Below are positions 10,756 to 19,863 of a DNA stretch of 64,000 nt, piece after piece; positions within the stretch are counted from its first letter, which is position 1; the number at the start of each line of letters is the position of its first letter. Below the pieces are notes generated by a model that saw nothing but the letters and a program-made list of their open reading frames with translations, did no database searches and was not told the DNA's origin. The DNA is taken from the NCBI GenBank assembly GCA_013823325.1, contig PNLY01000005.1:1-64000 (forward strand). Direction: 5' to 3'. The DNA comes from Methylobacterium sp. (GTDB lineage: Bacteria > Pseudomonadota > Alphaproteobacteria > Rhizobiales > Beijerinckiaceae). A program made the position numbers and the translations under genes.

Positions 10756-11199
10756 TCAGCCGGCGTCCGGGTGGGCCGGCGTCGCGACGGCTTCCCAGAT
10801 CGGACCGAGATCCTTCATCTGCGCCTCGATGCACTCGACATCGAGGCGGATGGCGGCACCGTCGGAGAAATGCAGGGTCACCTGCCCGGCCGGATCGTCG
10901 TCGCTCCCCGTGAAGGTGACCGCAAGCAGACTGAGCACGGCGTCGTCCGCCGCGATCTTGGTGCTGCGCGCGGCCGTGACGCGTTCGAAATGCAAAGCGG
11001 AGAGCCGGCGGCGCTTCTGCCCCTGCGCCGCGCCTTCCCAGTCGAAGCGGCGCAGCGCCAGCGCAAAGCGCTGCTCGCCCGGCAACCAGGCGATGTCACC
11101 GCGCTTCAGCACCGCATCCTGCAGATGCGCCGAGATCACCGACAGATCGTCGGCGTCCAGGGCGATCAGCTTCAGCGGCTCGGCGGCGGGATCGGACAT
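10756..11199 (-). CDS. DUF2948 family protein
   Basis: This 147-residue conserved protein has unknown function. The family pattern is seen in LKLIALDADDLSVISAHLQDA near the start, the block WLPGEQRFALALRRFDWE and LHFERV. It is soluble and acidic at the C-terminus, with no catalytic motif I can point to. It lies 26 bases upstream of hisD and downstream of murA on the same strand, the standard alphaproteobacterial arrangement, so it is probably cotranscribed with both. Confidence 0.88.
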   Translation of the reverse strand: MSDPAAEPLKLIALDADDLSVISAHLQDAVLKRGDIAWLPGEQRFALALRRFDWEGAAQGQKRRRLSALHFERVTAARSTKIAADDAVLSLLAVTFTGSDDDPAGQVTLHFSDGAAIRLDVECIEAQMKDLGPIWEAVATPAHPDAG

Positions 11200-11295
11200 G
11201 GAGACTCTTGTCTTATCGCATTTTCTTCACGCGAACGGGCGTCCACTTCGCTCGAAAATGCTCCAGGCCCTATCTGGCGAGGCTATCGCCCATCG

Positions 11296-12585
11296 TCAAC
11301 CGCTGATGCGCTCGACCTGCGCGCCGCAACGGCCGAGCTTGGCCTCCAGCGCCTCGAAACCGCGGTCGAGATGGTAGACGCGATTGATCATCGTCTCGCC
11401 CTCGGCGACGAGGCCGCCGATGACCAGCGAGACCGAGGCGCGCAGATCGGTCGCCATCACCGGCGCGCCGGTGAGCTTCTCGACGCCGTCGACATAGGCC
11501 GCATCACCGTCGAGCCGGATCTTGGCGCCGAGCCGGGCGAGCTCCTGCACATGCATGAAGCGGTTCTCGAAGATGGTCTCGCGGATGCGCGAAGTGCCCT
11601 TGGCCTTGGTCATCAGCGCCATCAGCTGGGCCTGGAGATCCGTTGGGAAGCCCGGGAACGGATCGGTGGTGACGTCGACGGGTTCCAGCGCGGCGCCGTT
11701 GCGGCGGACGCGGATGCCCTCATTGGTCTCGGAAACGTCAACGCCCGCCTGGCTCATCACGTCCAGCGCCGCCTGCAGCAGGTCGGCGCGCGCGCCTTCG
11801 AGCAGGACGTCGCCGCCGGTCATCGCGACAGCCATGGCATAGGTGCCGGTCTCGATCCGGTCCGGCAACACGGCATGATGGGCGCCGCCGAGGCGCGAAA
11901 CGCCGTGGATGGTGATGGTGGAGGTGCCGGCACCGTCAATCTTGGCGCCCATCTTGTTCAGGCAGACGGCAAGGTCGACCACCTCGGGCTCGCGCGCCGC
12001 GTTCTCGATCACGGTGGTGCCCTCAGCGAGGACGGCGGCCATCAGCGCGGTATGGGTGCCGCCGACCGTGACCTTCGGGAAGACGATCTCGGCGCCCTTG
12101 AGCCCCTTCGGGGCGCGGGCCAGCGCGTAGCCGCCCTCGATGGTGATGGTGGCGCCGAGGCGCTCCAGCGCCATCAGAAGCAGGTCGACCGGGCGAGTGC
12201 CGATGGCGCAGCCGCCGGGCAGCGAGACCTTGGCCTCGCCCATGCGAGCCAGGATCGGCGCGATCACCCAGAAGCTCGCCCGCATGGTCGAGACCAGCTC
12301 GTAGGGCGCACAGGTGTCGACGATCTGACGCGCGGTCAGCGCCACCGTCTGGCCGGTCTCGGCGCTCTGGCCGATGCGCTTGCCGGCGACCGAGCGATCG
12401 ACGCCGTGATTGGACAGGATGCGCGAGAGCGCGCTGACGTCGGATAGCCGCGGGACATTGGTCAGCGTCAGCGTCTCGTCGGTAAGAAGGCTCGCGATCA
12501 TCAGCGGCAGCGCCGCATTCTTCGCGCCTGAGATCGGGATCACGCCATTGAGGCGCTGGCCGCCGGTGATGCGGATACGGTCCAT
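11296..12585 (-). CDS. murA: UDP-N-acetylglucosamine 1-carboxyvinyltransferase
   Basis: MurA catalyses the first committed step of peptidoglycan synthesis, transfer of enolpyruvate from PEP to UDP-GlcNAc. The 429 residues fit. The substrate-binding SGAKNAALP block with the conserved Lys lies near residue 20, and the active loop [11 protein letters not shown], carrying the Cys that fosfomycin alkylates, near residue 117. [16 protein letters not shown] and the C-terminal [17 protein letters not shown] complete the fold. ATG 12585 begins MDRIRITGG as in homologues; a longer open frame upstream is low-complexity and rejected. Confidence 0.97.
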   Translation of the reverse strand: MDRIRITGGQRLNGVIPISGAKNAALPLMIASLLTDETLTLTNVPRLSDVSALSRILSNHGVDRSVAGKRIGQSAETGQTVALTARQIVDTCAPYELVSTMRASFWVIAPILARMGEAKVSLPGGCAIGTRPVDLLLMALERLGATITIEGGYALARAPKGLKGAEIVFPKVTVGGTHTALMAAVLAEGTTVIENAAREPEVVDLAVCLNKMGAKIDGAGTSTITIHGVSRLGGAHHAVLPDRIETGTYAMAVAMTGGDVLLEGARADLLQAALDVMSQAGVDVSETNEGIRVRRNGAALEPVDVTTDPFPGFPTDLQAQLMALMTKAKGTSRIRETIFENRFMHVQELARLGAKIRLDGDAAYVDGVEKLTGAPVMATDLRASVSLVIGGLVAEGETMINRVYHLDRGFEALEAKLGRCGAQVERISG

Positions 12586-12637
12586 CGGGCTCGTCCTGCT
12601 GGACGGCCGGCAGAAAAGCCGGCCGGAAAGGGTGGGA

Positions 12638-12829
12638 TCAGGACCGGGGGGAGTCGGCCTGGGTGGGCGGCGGCGTGTCCTCGGCCGTCGTGTCCGAGGC
12701 ACGCCGAGCCCTTGCCTGCGCCTTGCGGCGCTTCAGATTCTCGCGGAGGGCGGCGGCGAGGCGCGCCCTTCTCTCATCCTCGGCTTCGGTCTGGCGGCTC
12801 AAGGCGTCAGCTCGTGGGAATGCCCGCAA
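12638..12829 (-). CDS. Small basic conserved protein
   Basis: This protein of up to 63 residues is encoded just upstream of murA on the same strand. Its centre, [20 protein letters not shown], is a pattern I have seen in small alphaproteobacterial proteins of unknown function; the tail is Pro/Thr-rich and probably disordered. The start is uncertain: TTG at 12829 gives 63 residues, while TTG at 12802, overlapping a TGA in another frame, gives 54. Neither has a strong ribosome site. Confidence 0.6.
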   Translation of the reverse strand: MRAFPRADALSRQTEAEDERRARLAAALRENLKRRKAQARARRASDTTAEDTPPPTQADSPRS

Positions 12830-13308
12830 CCCTGGGGCGGCAGGCGTTGGTTCATGGTTAGCCGCTCAACCCGGCCCGGACAAGACCAGGGTGGCGACAC
12901 AACCTTCCTTGCACGGTCGATTGCGGCACAACTGCGGCGCTGCCGGTCTCCGGATGGGACAGCCCTGCTCCAAGGCGGCCGGCGCCTCCGCATCCGTCTG
13001 AACGACACATTGCCGTCCGCCGCACCGGAATGGCGTCAAAGCCCTGCCGCGATTGGTAAATTTTTCGTTATCTCGGCAACCCTGACCGACGAGTGATATG
13101 CTGGCACGCCCATTGCGTGCATCGACGGCAACGATAGCGGCGACAGCAGGACAACCGATGGCTGCGTTTTCAGACCATGAGCCGACTTCGGCATTAACGG
13201 ACAAAGTTTAACGAAATTAACCATTTCCGGCAGTTTGCGTTTACAGATTATTAACTTTCTCTACCCTCGGCGGCGTCGAAGGGTGCGAGACGAGACGGAG
13301 ACGAGACG
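12830..13308. other. Intergenic region ahead of the DSF-synthase-like gene, with CtrA-like half-sites
   Basis: There is no convincing long gene here. The right end (13201-13260) is markedly AT-rich and holds TTAA, five bases, then TTAACCAT (13208-13224), plus another TTAAC at 13251. TTAACCAT is the CtrA half-site octamer, but the spacing to the first TTAA is 5 and not 7. A 37-codon plus-strand frame is listed separately. The region most likely holds the promoter of the gene at 13309. Confidence 0.4.
13098..13211 (+). CDS. Possible small ORF (37 codons, or 17 from an internal ATG)
   Basis: An ATG at 13098 opens a 37-codon frame ending TAA at 13209-13211. An in-frame ATG at 13158 has an AGGAC sequence six bases upstream and would give 17 residues, beginning MAAFSDHEP. 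It lies about 100 bases before the DSF-synthase-like gene on the same strand, so it could be a leader peptide. There is no homology argument, and the stop overlaps the AT-rich regulatory stretch. Listed with low confidence. Confidence 0.2.
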   Translation: MLARPLRASTATIAATAGQPMAAFSDHEPTSALTDKV

Positions 13309-14271
13309 ATGTTTCAGAGCTATGCACCGACGGTGGGCGGCCAAGCCGCTGCCGAGCTCGCCGACGGAGAGGTGATCGAGGCGATCCGCCACCACGCCGG
13401 CTTCCTGCCGGAGGTCCAGCTCGCCTATGAGCAGGAGCTGCGGCTGCTCTGGGTCACCATCAAGCCGGAGCTGAAGCCGGTCTTCACGCTGCAGCTGCTC
13501 CAGAGCCTCGGCAAGGTGCAGCAGGCGATCATCGACCTCTGGGGTGCACCCGAGCAGTATCACGCCGCGCCAGTGCGTTTCCTTGCCTTCCGCGGCACGG
13601 GACCGTTCTTCACTCTCGGCGGCGATCTCGACTTCTATCTCGACTGCCTCGCCAAGAACGATCGCCCTGCTCTGGCGGAGTATGCCCGGCTTTCGGTCGA
13701 GGACGCGCTGCGCAATGCCAGCGGCCTCAACGGCATGGCCGTCACCCTGTCGACGATCCACGCCAAGGCGATTGGCGGCGGCATCGACGCGCCACGTTCA
13801 TGCAACATCATGATCGCCGAGGAGCAGGCCTCGTTCGTCTACCCCGAGATCAAGTTCAACCATTTCCCGATCACCGCCGTCGGGCTGCTCTCGCGCCGGA
13901 TGGGCCCGCGCGCCGCCGAGCACATGCTGCAATCCGGCGAGGAGATGAGCGCGGCTGAATTCCTCGCGGCCGGCGGGCTGGAAGCTGTGGTCCCGACCGG
14001 CACGGGCGAGGACTGGATCCGCAAATACGCGTCCGACTCGCTGCCGATCCACGCGGCGCGCACTGCCCTGTTCTCGGCCTTCAACCGCCGTGCCGGCAAT
14101 CTGCGCGAGGAGCTCGAATATCTCGGCCAGCTCTGGACCGACTGCATGCTGCGACTGCACCCGAGCGCGATCTCAAAGCTGCAGCGCATCGCCCAGACGC
14201 AGGACCGCATGCTGGCCCGCGTCTACCAGCGCGACCCCGAGGAGGCGCTCGCCCACGCCGGCACCGCCTGA
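13309..14271 (+). CDS. Crotonase-fold protein, DSF synthase (RpfF)-like
   Basis: The 320-residue protein is a crotonase-superfamily enzyme most like RpfF, which makes diffusible-signal-factor cis-2-unsaturated fatty acids. Supporting features are the N-terminal LWVTIKPELKPVFT block, followed by the oxyanion-hole region RFLAFRGTGPFFTLGGDL and the active-site segment LSTIHAKAIGGGID / YPEIKFNHFP. In RpfF two glutamates 20 residues apart are catalytic. Here the second is kept (Glu180) and the first is Asp160, with the same spacing of 20. ATG 13309 follows GGAGACGAGACG. The next gene is a GGDEF-EAL protein, the output class in DSF circuits. Ordinary enoyl-CoA hydratase activity is the alternative. 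Confidence 0.75.
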   Translation: MFQSYAPTVGGQAAAELADGEVIEAIRHHAGFLPEVQLAYEQELRLLWVTIKPELKPVFTLQLLQSLGKVQQAIIDLWGAPEQYHAAPVRFLAFRGTGPFFTLGGDLDFYLDCLAKNDRPALAEYARLSVEDALRNASGLNGMAVTLSTIHAKAIGGGIDAPRSCNIMIAEEQASFVYPEIKFNHFPITAVGLLSRRMGPRAAEHMLQSGEEMSAAEFLAAGGLEAVVPTGTGEDWIRKYASDSLPIHAARTALFSAFNRRAGNLREELEYLGQLWTDCMLRLHPSAISKLQRIAQTQDRMLARVYQRDPEEALAHAGTA

Positions 14272-14414
14272 GCGGGGAGTGGAAATTCCCGGCGCGGTCG
14301 GCGTTCGCGTCGATCGCGCGACTCCGCCGCGTAACCCTCATGAAACTTTTACCTTTCCCTCTTAAAGCCGTTAGATGATGCGGCAAAGGATGGGGTCGTT
14401 CACCCGCCTCTCCA

Positions 14415-16799
14415 GTGACCGTCACGCGGCAGGAGTGGATGGCGGGAGTGGCGAACCGGTTGCATAGCGCCAGCGCCGACAGAGCGATCGCGGAGCAGCC
14501 GGCCGGCCATGACGGCCGGAGCGCGGTCGATCTCGCCGATTATCGCCTGCTGGTCTCCTCGCTGTTCTCCTCGCCCGGGTCGATCATCCCCGGCGGGATC
14601 GCTGGCATCCTCACGCCCTTCTTGTCCTGGGTCTCGACCAGGGCCGAGCTGTTCATGGTGCTGACGATCTGCGTCGCTCTCGTCGTCGTCTTGCGGATCA
14701 TCACCGTGGTCCGCTATCGCCGCCTCGACCATTCCGAGGACACGCTCGCCCAGACCAGGCGCTGGGACCGGGAATATTTCTTGGGCGCGACCGTGTTCAG
14801 CGCCGTTCTCGGCTTCAGCTGCTATGCGGCGCTGGCCTGGACCGACGATCCCGCCGCCCACATCACTTCGGTATCGTCGACGATCGCGCTCGCCTCCGGC
14901 TATGTCGCGCGCAATGCCGGGCGGCCGAAATTCGTCGCCGTCCAGCTGCTGACCTTCTGCGTGCCGATGGCGATCGGCCTGATCCAGGCGCATAACCCAT
15001 ACTACCAGTACATCGGCTATTTCGCCTTCCTCTATGTCGTCGCCAATATCGCGATCACCAACTCGCTGCATCGCAACCTGCTGGCCCTGAGCGACGCGAC
15101 CAAACAGTCGAAGGCGCTGGCGACGGCGCTGCGCTCGCAGAACCTGACCCTCGATGCCGCGCTCAACACGATGATCCATGGCTTGGCGATGTTCGACCGC
15201 AAGCTCGATCTCGCGGTCTCGAACGCACCGCATGCGGCCCTCTACGGCATCCCCGAGACGCTCGCCTTGCCGGGCACCCCGATCAGCGCGATCGCGCGCT
15301 TCCTGGTCGAGCGGCAGGTGATGACGCAGGAGCAGGTGCGCGACATCAAGGCCGCTCTCGACGGCGTACAGGCGACGCAACAGGCCGCCGTCTACGAACT
15401 GCAGTCGCGCAACGGCCGCATGCTCGTCGTCACCATCGCGCCCGCGGCCGAGGGTGGCGTGCTGATGCTGAGCGAGGACGCGACCGAGCGGAAGGCGACT
15501 GAGGCGCGGATCGAGCAGATGGCGCGCTTCGACGAACTGACCGGGCTCGCCAACCGCTTCGAGTTCAACTCGCAGCTCGCCGAGGCCTTCCGCCGGCAGG
15601 AGCGGACCGGCGAGACCTTTGCGCTGCTCTATATCGACCTCGACGGCTTCAAGCAGGTCAATGACAATCTCGGCCACGATATCGGCGACCGGGTGCTGAT
15701 CCAGACCGCGGCGCGGCTGAAGAGCGCGATCCGCCACAACGACCTTCTCGCCCGCTTCGGCGGCGACGAGTTCGTGCTGATCCTGCCGGCGACCGATGTC
15801 GCGACCGTGCGGATGATCGCGCAGCGCATGATCGAGGCGATGGACCGCGCCTTCGAGCTGGAGACCAAGACCGTCTATGTCACCGCCAGCATCGGCATCG
15901 CGCTCGCCCCGGTGGACGGCGCGACCCCGGCTGACCTGCTGCGCCATGCCGATACCGCCCTCTACAAGGCCAAGGCCGCCGGCCGCAACACAGCGACCTT
16001 CTTCGACCCCGGCATGGCCGAGGAGATGCTCGAACGCCACGAGATCGAGGTCGACCTGCGCCAGGCGACGACGGAAGGCGCGCTGGAGCTGTACTACCAG
16101 CCGATCATCGACCTGCGCACGCAGGAGATCGTAACGCGCGAGGCGCTGATGCGCTGGCGGCATCCGTCACGCGGCATGGTGCCGCCCGGGATCTTCATCC
16201 CGATCGCCGAGCAGTCCGGCCTGATCGCCGGCATGGGCGACTGGGCGATCCGCCAGGCTTGCCGCGACGCGGCGAAATGGCCGGGCGGCATCGGCGTCTC
16301 GGTAAACATCTCCCCGCTGCAGTTCCGCGAGCCGCGCCGGATCGTCGAGACCGTCAAGAACGCGCTGCTGCTAGCGCATCTGGCTCCCGGTCGCCTGACG
16401 CTCGAAGTCACCGAATCGCTGCTGATCGAGGACAACAAGACGACGCTCGATGTCATCAACGAATTGCGCGCGATCGGGGTGAAGTTCGCGCTCGACGATT
16501 TCGGGACAGGCTATTCCTCGCTCGCCTATCTTTCGACCTATCCGTTCTCGCAGGTGAAGATCGATCAGAGCTTCAGCCGCGACGTCAACAGCGACGAGGC
16601 CTCCAAGGCGGTGATCGAGGCGGTCTGCCAACTGGCCCGGCGCCTGTCGATGAACGTCGTCGTCGAGGGCATCGAAACCGAAGCGCAGCGCATGGCCGTG
16701 CAGCTGCTCGGTGCGCAGCGGGCCCAGGGCTATCTGTTCGGCCGGCCACAGCCGATGTCGGACTTCAGCAAGGGCGACGAGCCACGCAAGATCGCCTGA
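14415..16799 (+). CDS. Membrane-bound GGDEF-EAL cyclic-di-GMP enzyme with PAS-like domain
   Basis: The protein has 794 residues from GTG 14415 (or 786 from ATG 14439, preceded by AGGAG at tight spacing). Several membrane helices occupy about residues 60-215, then a PAS-like segment (about 240-365). The GGDEF domain has its motif near residue 449 and an intact inhibitory RxxD five residues before it. The EAL domain begins near 575 with EVTES, DDFGTGYSS, KIDQSF and EGIET all intact. It should therefore be able both to make and to break c-di-GMP, with product feedback. It lies 143 bases downstream of the DSF-synthase-like gene on the same strand. Confidence 0.92.
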   Translation: MTVTRQEWMAGVANRLHSASADRAIAEQPAGHDGRSAVDLADYRLLVSSLFSSPGSIIPGGIAGILTPFLSWVSTRAELFMVLTICVALVVVLRIITVVRYRRLDHSEDTLAQTRRWDREYFLGATVFSAVLGFSCYAALAWTDDPAAHITSVSSTIALASGYVARNAGRPKFVAVQLLTFCVPMAIGLIQAHNPYYQYIGYFAFLYVVANIAITNSLHRNLLALSDATKQSKALATALRSQNLTLDAALNTMIHGLAMFDRKLDLAVSNAPHAALYGIPETLALPGTPISAIARFLVERQVMTQEQVRDIKAALDGVQATQQAAVYELQSRNGRMLVVTIAPAAEGGVLMLSEDATERKATEARIEQMARFDELTGLANRFEFNSQLAEAFRRQERTGETFALLYIDLDGFKQVNDNLGHDIGDRVLIQTAARLKSAIRHNDLLARFGGDEFVLILPATDVATVRMIAQRMIEAMDRAFELETKTVYVTASIGIALAPVDGATPADLLRHADTALYKAKAAGRNTATFFDPGMAEEMLERHEIEVDLRQATTEGALELYYQPIIDLRTQEIVTREALMRWRHPSRGMVPPGIFIPIAEQSGLIAGMGDWAIRQACRDAAKWPGGIGVSVNISPLQFREPRRIVETVKNALLLAHLAPGRLTLEVTESLLIEDNKTTLDVINELRAIGVKFALDDFGTGYSSLAYLSTYPFSQVKIDQSFSRDVNSDEASKAVIEAVCQLARRLSMNVVVEGIETEAQRMAVQLLGAQRAQGYLFGRPQPMSDFSKGDEPRKIA

Positions 16800-16922
16800 G
16801 GGCGGCCTCCCATCCTCTTGCCCGCATCGGCCGCTTCCAGCCTAGGTATCGTCCAAGCGAACTTGATTCCGCCGCAGCGGCAACGCATCTGCACGGGCAG
16901 GACAGCGACCGGGAGACGCGGC

Positions 16923-18368
16923 GTGAGCGAAACCGCCAGCCCAGCAGCCAGCAGAGAGCCGCTGACGCCGGATATCTGCGTCATCGGCGATAGCCCCGGC
17001 GGCCTCGCCGTCGCGACCGCCGCCGCGCTGTTCGGCGTCCGGACGGTGCTGGTCAGGCAGAGCGGCAGCGCACTGCCCCTCAACGAGGGGGCACGCGGCC
17101 AGGCCCTGCGGGCCGTGGCTCAGCGCGCGCGGGCCATCGCGGATGCCGAGCCCTTCGGCGTCGCAGCGGGGGCTTGCGAGATCGATTACGGGCGCGTGCG
17201 GGCCCATCTCGACCAAGTATCGGCGAGATCAGCCGTGAGCGACTCGGACGAACGCCTCGCTGCCCTGGGCGTGCTCGTGCTCAAGGGCGAGGCACGCTTC
17301 CAGAATCGCCGCCAGATCGTCGTCGGCGAGAGCGTGATCAAGGCGCGGCGCTTCGTCGTCGCGACCGGATCGTTGCCGGCTCTGCCCGACATTGCGGGCC
17401 TGGCCGAGCTGCCCAGCCTGACCGAGGACAGCATCTTCGAGCTGCCGAAACGTCCGGAGCGGCTGATCGTGCTCGGTGGCACGGCCGCTGCGGTAGAGCT
17501 GGCACAGGCGATGCGCGCGCTCGGCAGCGAGGTCGCCCTGATCGCCCGAGACGGGCTCCTGCTGGACGAGGATCCCGAAGCGGTCGGGGTGCTCCGCCGT
17601 GCCTTGCTCGGCGACGGCATTACCCTGCACGAAGGCCGGCCGATCCTGCGGGCCGAGAGCCATCGCCAGCGCCCTCGCGTCGTCCTCGACGGCGACACCA
17701 AGATCGACGGCACGCATCTCCTGGTCGCGAACGGGCGCAGGCCGAATATCGCGGGCCTTGAGCTCGACCTCGCCGGCGTTCGCAGCGACGGGACCGGCAT
17801 CATCGTCGACGCCTCGCTGCGCGCCGCCAATCGCAGCATCTACGCAGTCGGCGACTGCGTCGGCGGTGTGGCCGCCGGGCCGATATCCAGCCAGGCCGCA
17901 CAGCACCAGGCCGGGCTGGTGCTTCGCAACGCGCTGTTCCGCCAGCCGACCCGCTTCAGGCGCGAATGGGTGCCGCGCACCGTCCATGGCTGGCCCGAGC
18001 TGGCGAGCATCGGCCTGACTGAGGCGCAAGCGCGCGCGCTGGGCGAGATCCGGGTGCTGCGCTTTCCCTATGCCGAGAGCACGCGCGCCCAGGCCGAACG
18101 GCCGGCCGAAGGACTGATCAAGCTGATGACCGACCGCAAGGGCGGCATTCTCGGCGTCGTCATCGCTGGGGCCCAGGCGGCCGAATTGATCATGCCCTGG
18201 GGGCTCGCCGTCCAGAAGCGGATGAACGTCAGGGAGATGGCCGGGCTGATCGCGCCATCACGAAGCCTGTCGGAGCTGTCGCAGAAGGCGGCGCTCTCCT
18301 TCCAGGCGCCGCTCGCTGCCAAGCCGGGCATCCGCCGCCTCATCGGCTTCCTCAGCCGTTTCGGATAG
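16923..18368 (+). CDS. Pyridine-nucleotide-disulfide-oxidoreductase-fold flavoprotein lacking the redox cysteines
   Basis: The 481 residues have the fold of lipoamide dehydrogenase / mercuric reductase. An FAD-binding N-terminus (VIGDSPGGLA, about residues 20-29) is followed by an NAD site (VLGGTAAAVELAQA), a second FAD motif (SIYAVGDCVGG) and a C-terminal dimer domain (PELASIGLTE). Where active members have CXXXXC this protein reads LPLNEGARG with no cysteine, and the usual His-Pro-Thr near the end is APSRSLSE. It therefore cannot do dithiol-disulfide chemistry and is probably an NAD(P)H oxidase- or quinone-type enzyme, or a sensor. GTG 16923 has GGGAG seven bases upstream. A sensor kinase gene follows after 11 bases. 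Confidence 0.82.
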   Translation: MSETASPAASREPLTPDICVIGDSPGGLAVATAAALFGVRTVLVRQSGSALPLNEGARGQALRAVAQRARAIADAEPFGVAAGACEIDYGRVRAHLDQVSARSAVSDSDERLAALGVLVLKGEARFQNRRQIVVGESVIKARRFVVATGSLPALPDIAGLAELPSLTEDSIFELPKRPERLIVLGGTAAAVELAQAMRALGSEVALIARDGLLLDEDPEAVGVLRRALLGDGITLHEGRPILRAESHRQRPRVVLDGDTKIDGTHLLVANGRRPNIAGLELDLAGVRSDGTGIIVDASLRAANRSIYAVGDCVGGVAAGPISSQAAQHQAGLVLRNALFRQPTRFRREWVPRTVHGWPELASIGLTEAQARALGEIRVLRFPYAESTRAQAERPAEGLIKLMTDRKGGILGVVIAGAQAAELIMPWGLAVQKRMNVREMAGLIAPSRSLSELSQKAALSFQAPLAAKPGIRRLIGFLSRFG

Positions 18369-18379
18369 ACTGGCTGTTG

Positions 18380-19834
18380 ATGTCAGTGAGACGGTTCGAT
18401 CCCAACACCCTGTCGATCAGCGTTGCGCGCGGGCCGACGCAGCTTGGCCTGTCAGCCAAGCTGCTGGTCCTGACCATTCTGTTCGTGATGCTGGCCGAGG
18501 TGCTGATCTACCTGCCCTCGGTCGCGAACTTCCGGCGCAACTGGCTGAACGACAGGCTCGCCGCAGCGCAGATCGCCGTGCTGGTGCTCGAAAACGCCCC
18601 GGCAGAGGGCCTGCCCGAGGGCAGCGAGGAGCGGCTGCTCGCCGGCGTCGGCGCCTCCGCCATCGCCGCGCGCGTCGGCGGCGCGCGACGCCTCCTGAGC
18701 CTCGATTCGATGCCCCATGAGGTCGCCAGGACCGTCGACCTGCGCGACCAGAGCTGGATGCAGTCGATCGTCGAATCGGTGGCGACGCTGGTCAGCCCCT
18801 CGCATGAAATGCCGATCCGGGTCGTCGGGCAGGCGGTCGGCGCAGCCGACTTCGTCGAGATAGTGATCGACGAGCGGCCGCTGCGCCACGCCATGCTGAA
18901 ATTCTCGGTCAATCTGACCCTGATCACCCTGATCATCTCGATCCTGACGGCCGGCCTGGTCTACATCACGCTCAACTGGCTGATCGTGCAGCCGATCCGG
19001 CATCTCGCCGCCAATGTCATGGAGTTCGAGCATGACCCGGAGAATCCGCGCCGGATCATCGAACCCACCGAACGCGCCGACGAGATCGGCGAGGCGCAGC
19101 GGGCGCTGGCGCGCATGCAGGCGACGCTCGCCGACGACCTCAGGGCCAAGAAGCACCTCGCCGAGCTCGGCCTCGCCGTCAGCAAGATCAATCACGACCT
19201 GCGCAACATGCTGGCTGCAGCGCAGTTGATGTCGGATCGGTTGACCGAGACACGCGATCCGAAAATCCGGCGCTTCGCACCGCGCCTGATCGCGACGCTG
19301 GGGCGCGCCATCGATTTCTGCCAGGCGACGCTCGCCTATGGCCGCGCGGCCGAGGCGACGCCCGCGCTTCGCGACGTCGCACTGCGCCAGCTCGTCGCCG
19401 AGCAGGCGGAATTGCTCGGCCTCGGCGAGAACGGCGCGATCGCCTTCGCCAACGAGGTGCCGGCCGAGGTGATCGCCCCCTGCGATCCTGACCAGATGGC
19501 GCGGGTGCTCTCCAATCTGATGCGCAACGCGATCCAGGCGCTCGACGGCATCATGGAAGCCGGCGAACGCACCCCGACGCTGCGGATCAGCGCCGGCCGG
19601 CGCCATGAAGAAATCGTTTTGCGCATCGCCGACAACGGGCCGGGCGTGCCGCCGCGGGCGCGCGACAACCTGTTCCAGGCCTTCCGCGGCTCGGTCAATC
19701 CCGGCGGCACCGGCCTTGGTCTCGCCATCGCCGCCGAGCTCGTGCGGCTGCATGGCGGGATGATCGCGCTGGAGCCGTCCGAGGTCGGCGCGGTGTTCAC
19801 GGTATCGCTGCCGGCGCGGCGCGCGGCTGCGTAA
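18380..19834 (+). CDS. Membrane sensor histidine kinase
   Basis: This kinase of 484 residues has a first membrane helix near residues 26-46, a periplasmic stretch of about 130 residues and a second helix near 180-203, then a HAMP linker. The phosphoacceptor region is SKINHDLRNML (His near 273). The ATPase domain has an N-box (NLMRNAIQAL), G1 (DNGPGVP) and G2 (GTGLGLAIA). ATG 18380 is used because the codon before it is a weaker TTG. It is probably cotranscribed with the flavoprotein upstream; no response regulator is adjacent, so the partner is unknown. The flavoprotein context suggests redox sensing, which is inference. Confidence 0.88.
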   Translation: MSVRRFDPNTLSISVARGPTQLGLSAKLLVLTILFVMLAEVLIYLPSVANFRRNWLNDRLAAAQIAVLVLENAPAEGLPEGSEERLLAGVGASAIAARVGGARRLLSLDSMPHEVARTVDLRDQSWMQSIVESVATLVSPSHEMPIRVVGQAVGAADFVEIVIDERPLRHAMLKFSVNLTLITLIISILTAGLVYITLNWLIVQPIRHLAANVMEFEHDPENPRRIIEPTERADEIGEAQRALARMQATLADDLRAKKHLAELGLAVSKINHDLRNMLAAAQLMSDRLTETRDPKIRRFAPRLIATLGRAIDFCQATLAYGRAAEATPALRDVALRQLVAEQAELLGLGENGAIAFANEVPAEVIAPCDPDQMARVLSNLMRNAIQALDGIMEAGERTPTLRISAGRRHEEIVLRIADNGPGVPPRARDNLFQAFRGSVNPGGTGLGLAIAAELVRLHGGMIALEPSEVGAVFTVSLPARRAAA

Positions 19835-19863
19835 CTTTTCTCGGCCCTTTGGAGACGAGATGA

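Noticed and set aside
12799-12855. Tiny frame starting [14 protein letters not shown] next to the small basic protein
   Set aside because: Only 18 residues and no ribosome site or family; its stop overlap with a possible TTG start is suggestive but not enough.
14400-16163. Long minus-strand frame over the GGDEF-EAL gene
   Set aside because: Same artefact; the plus strand carries complete GGDEF and EAL motifs.
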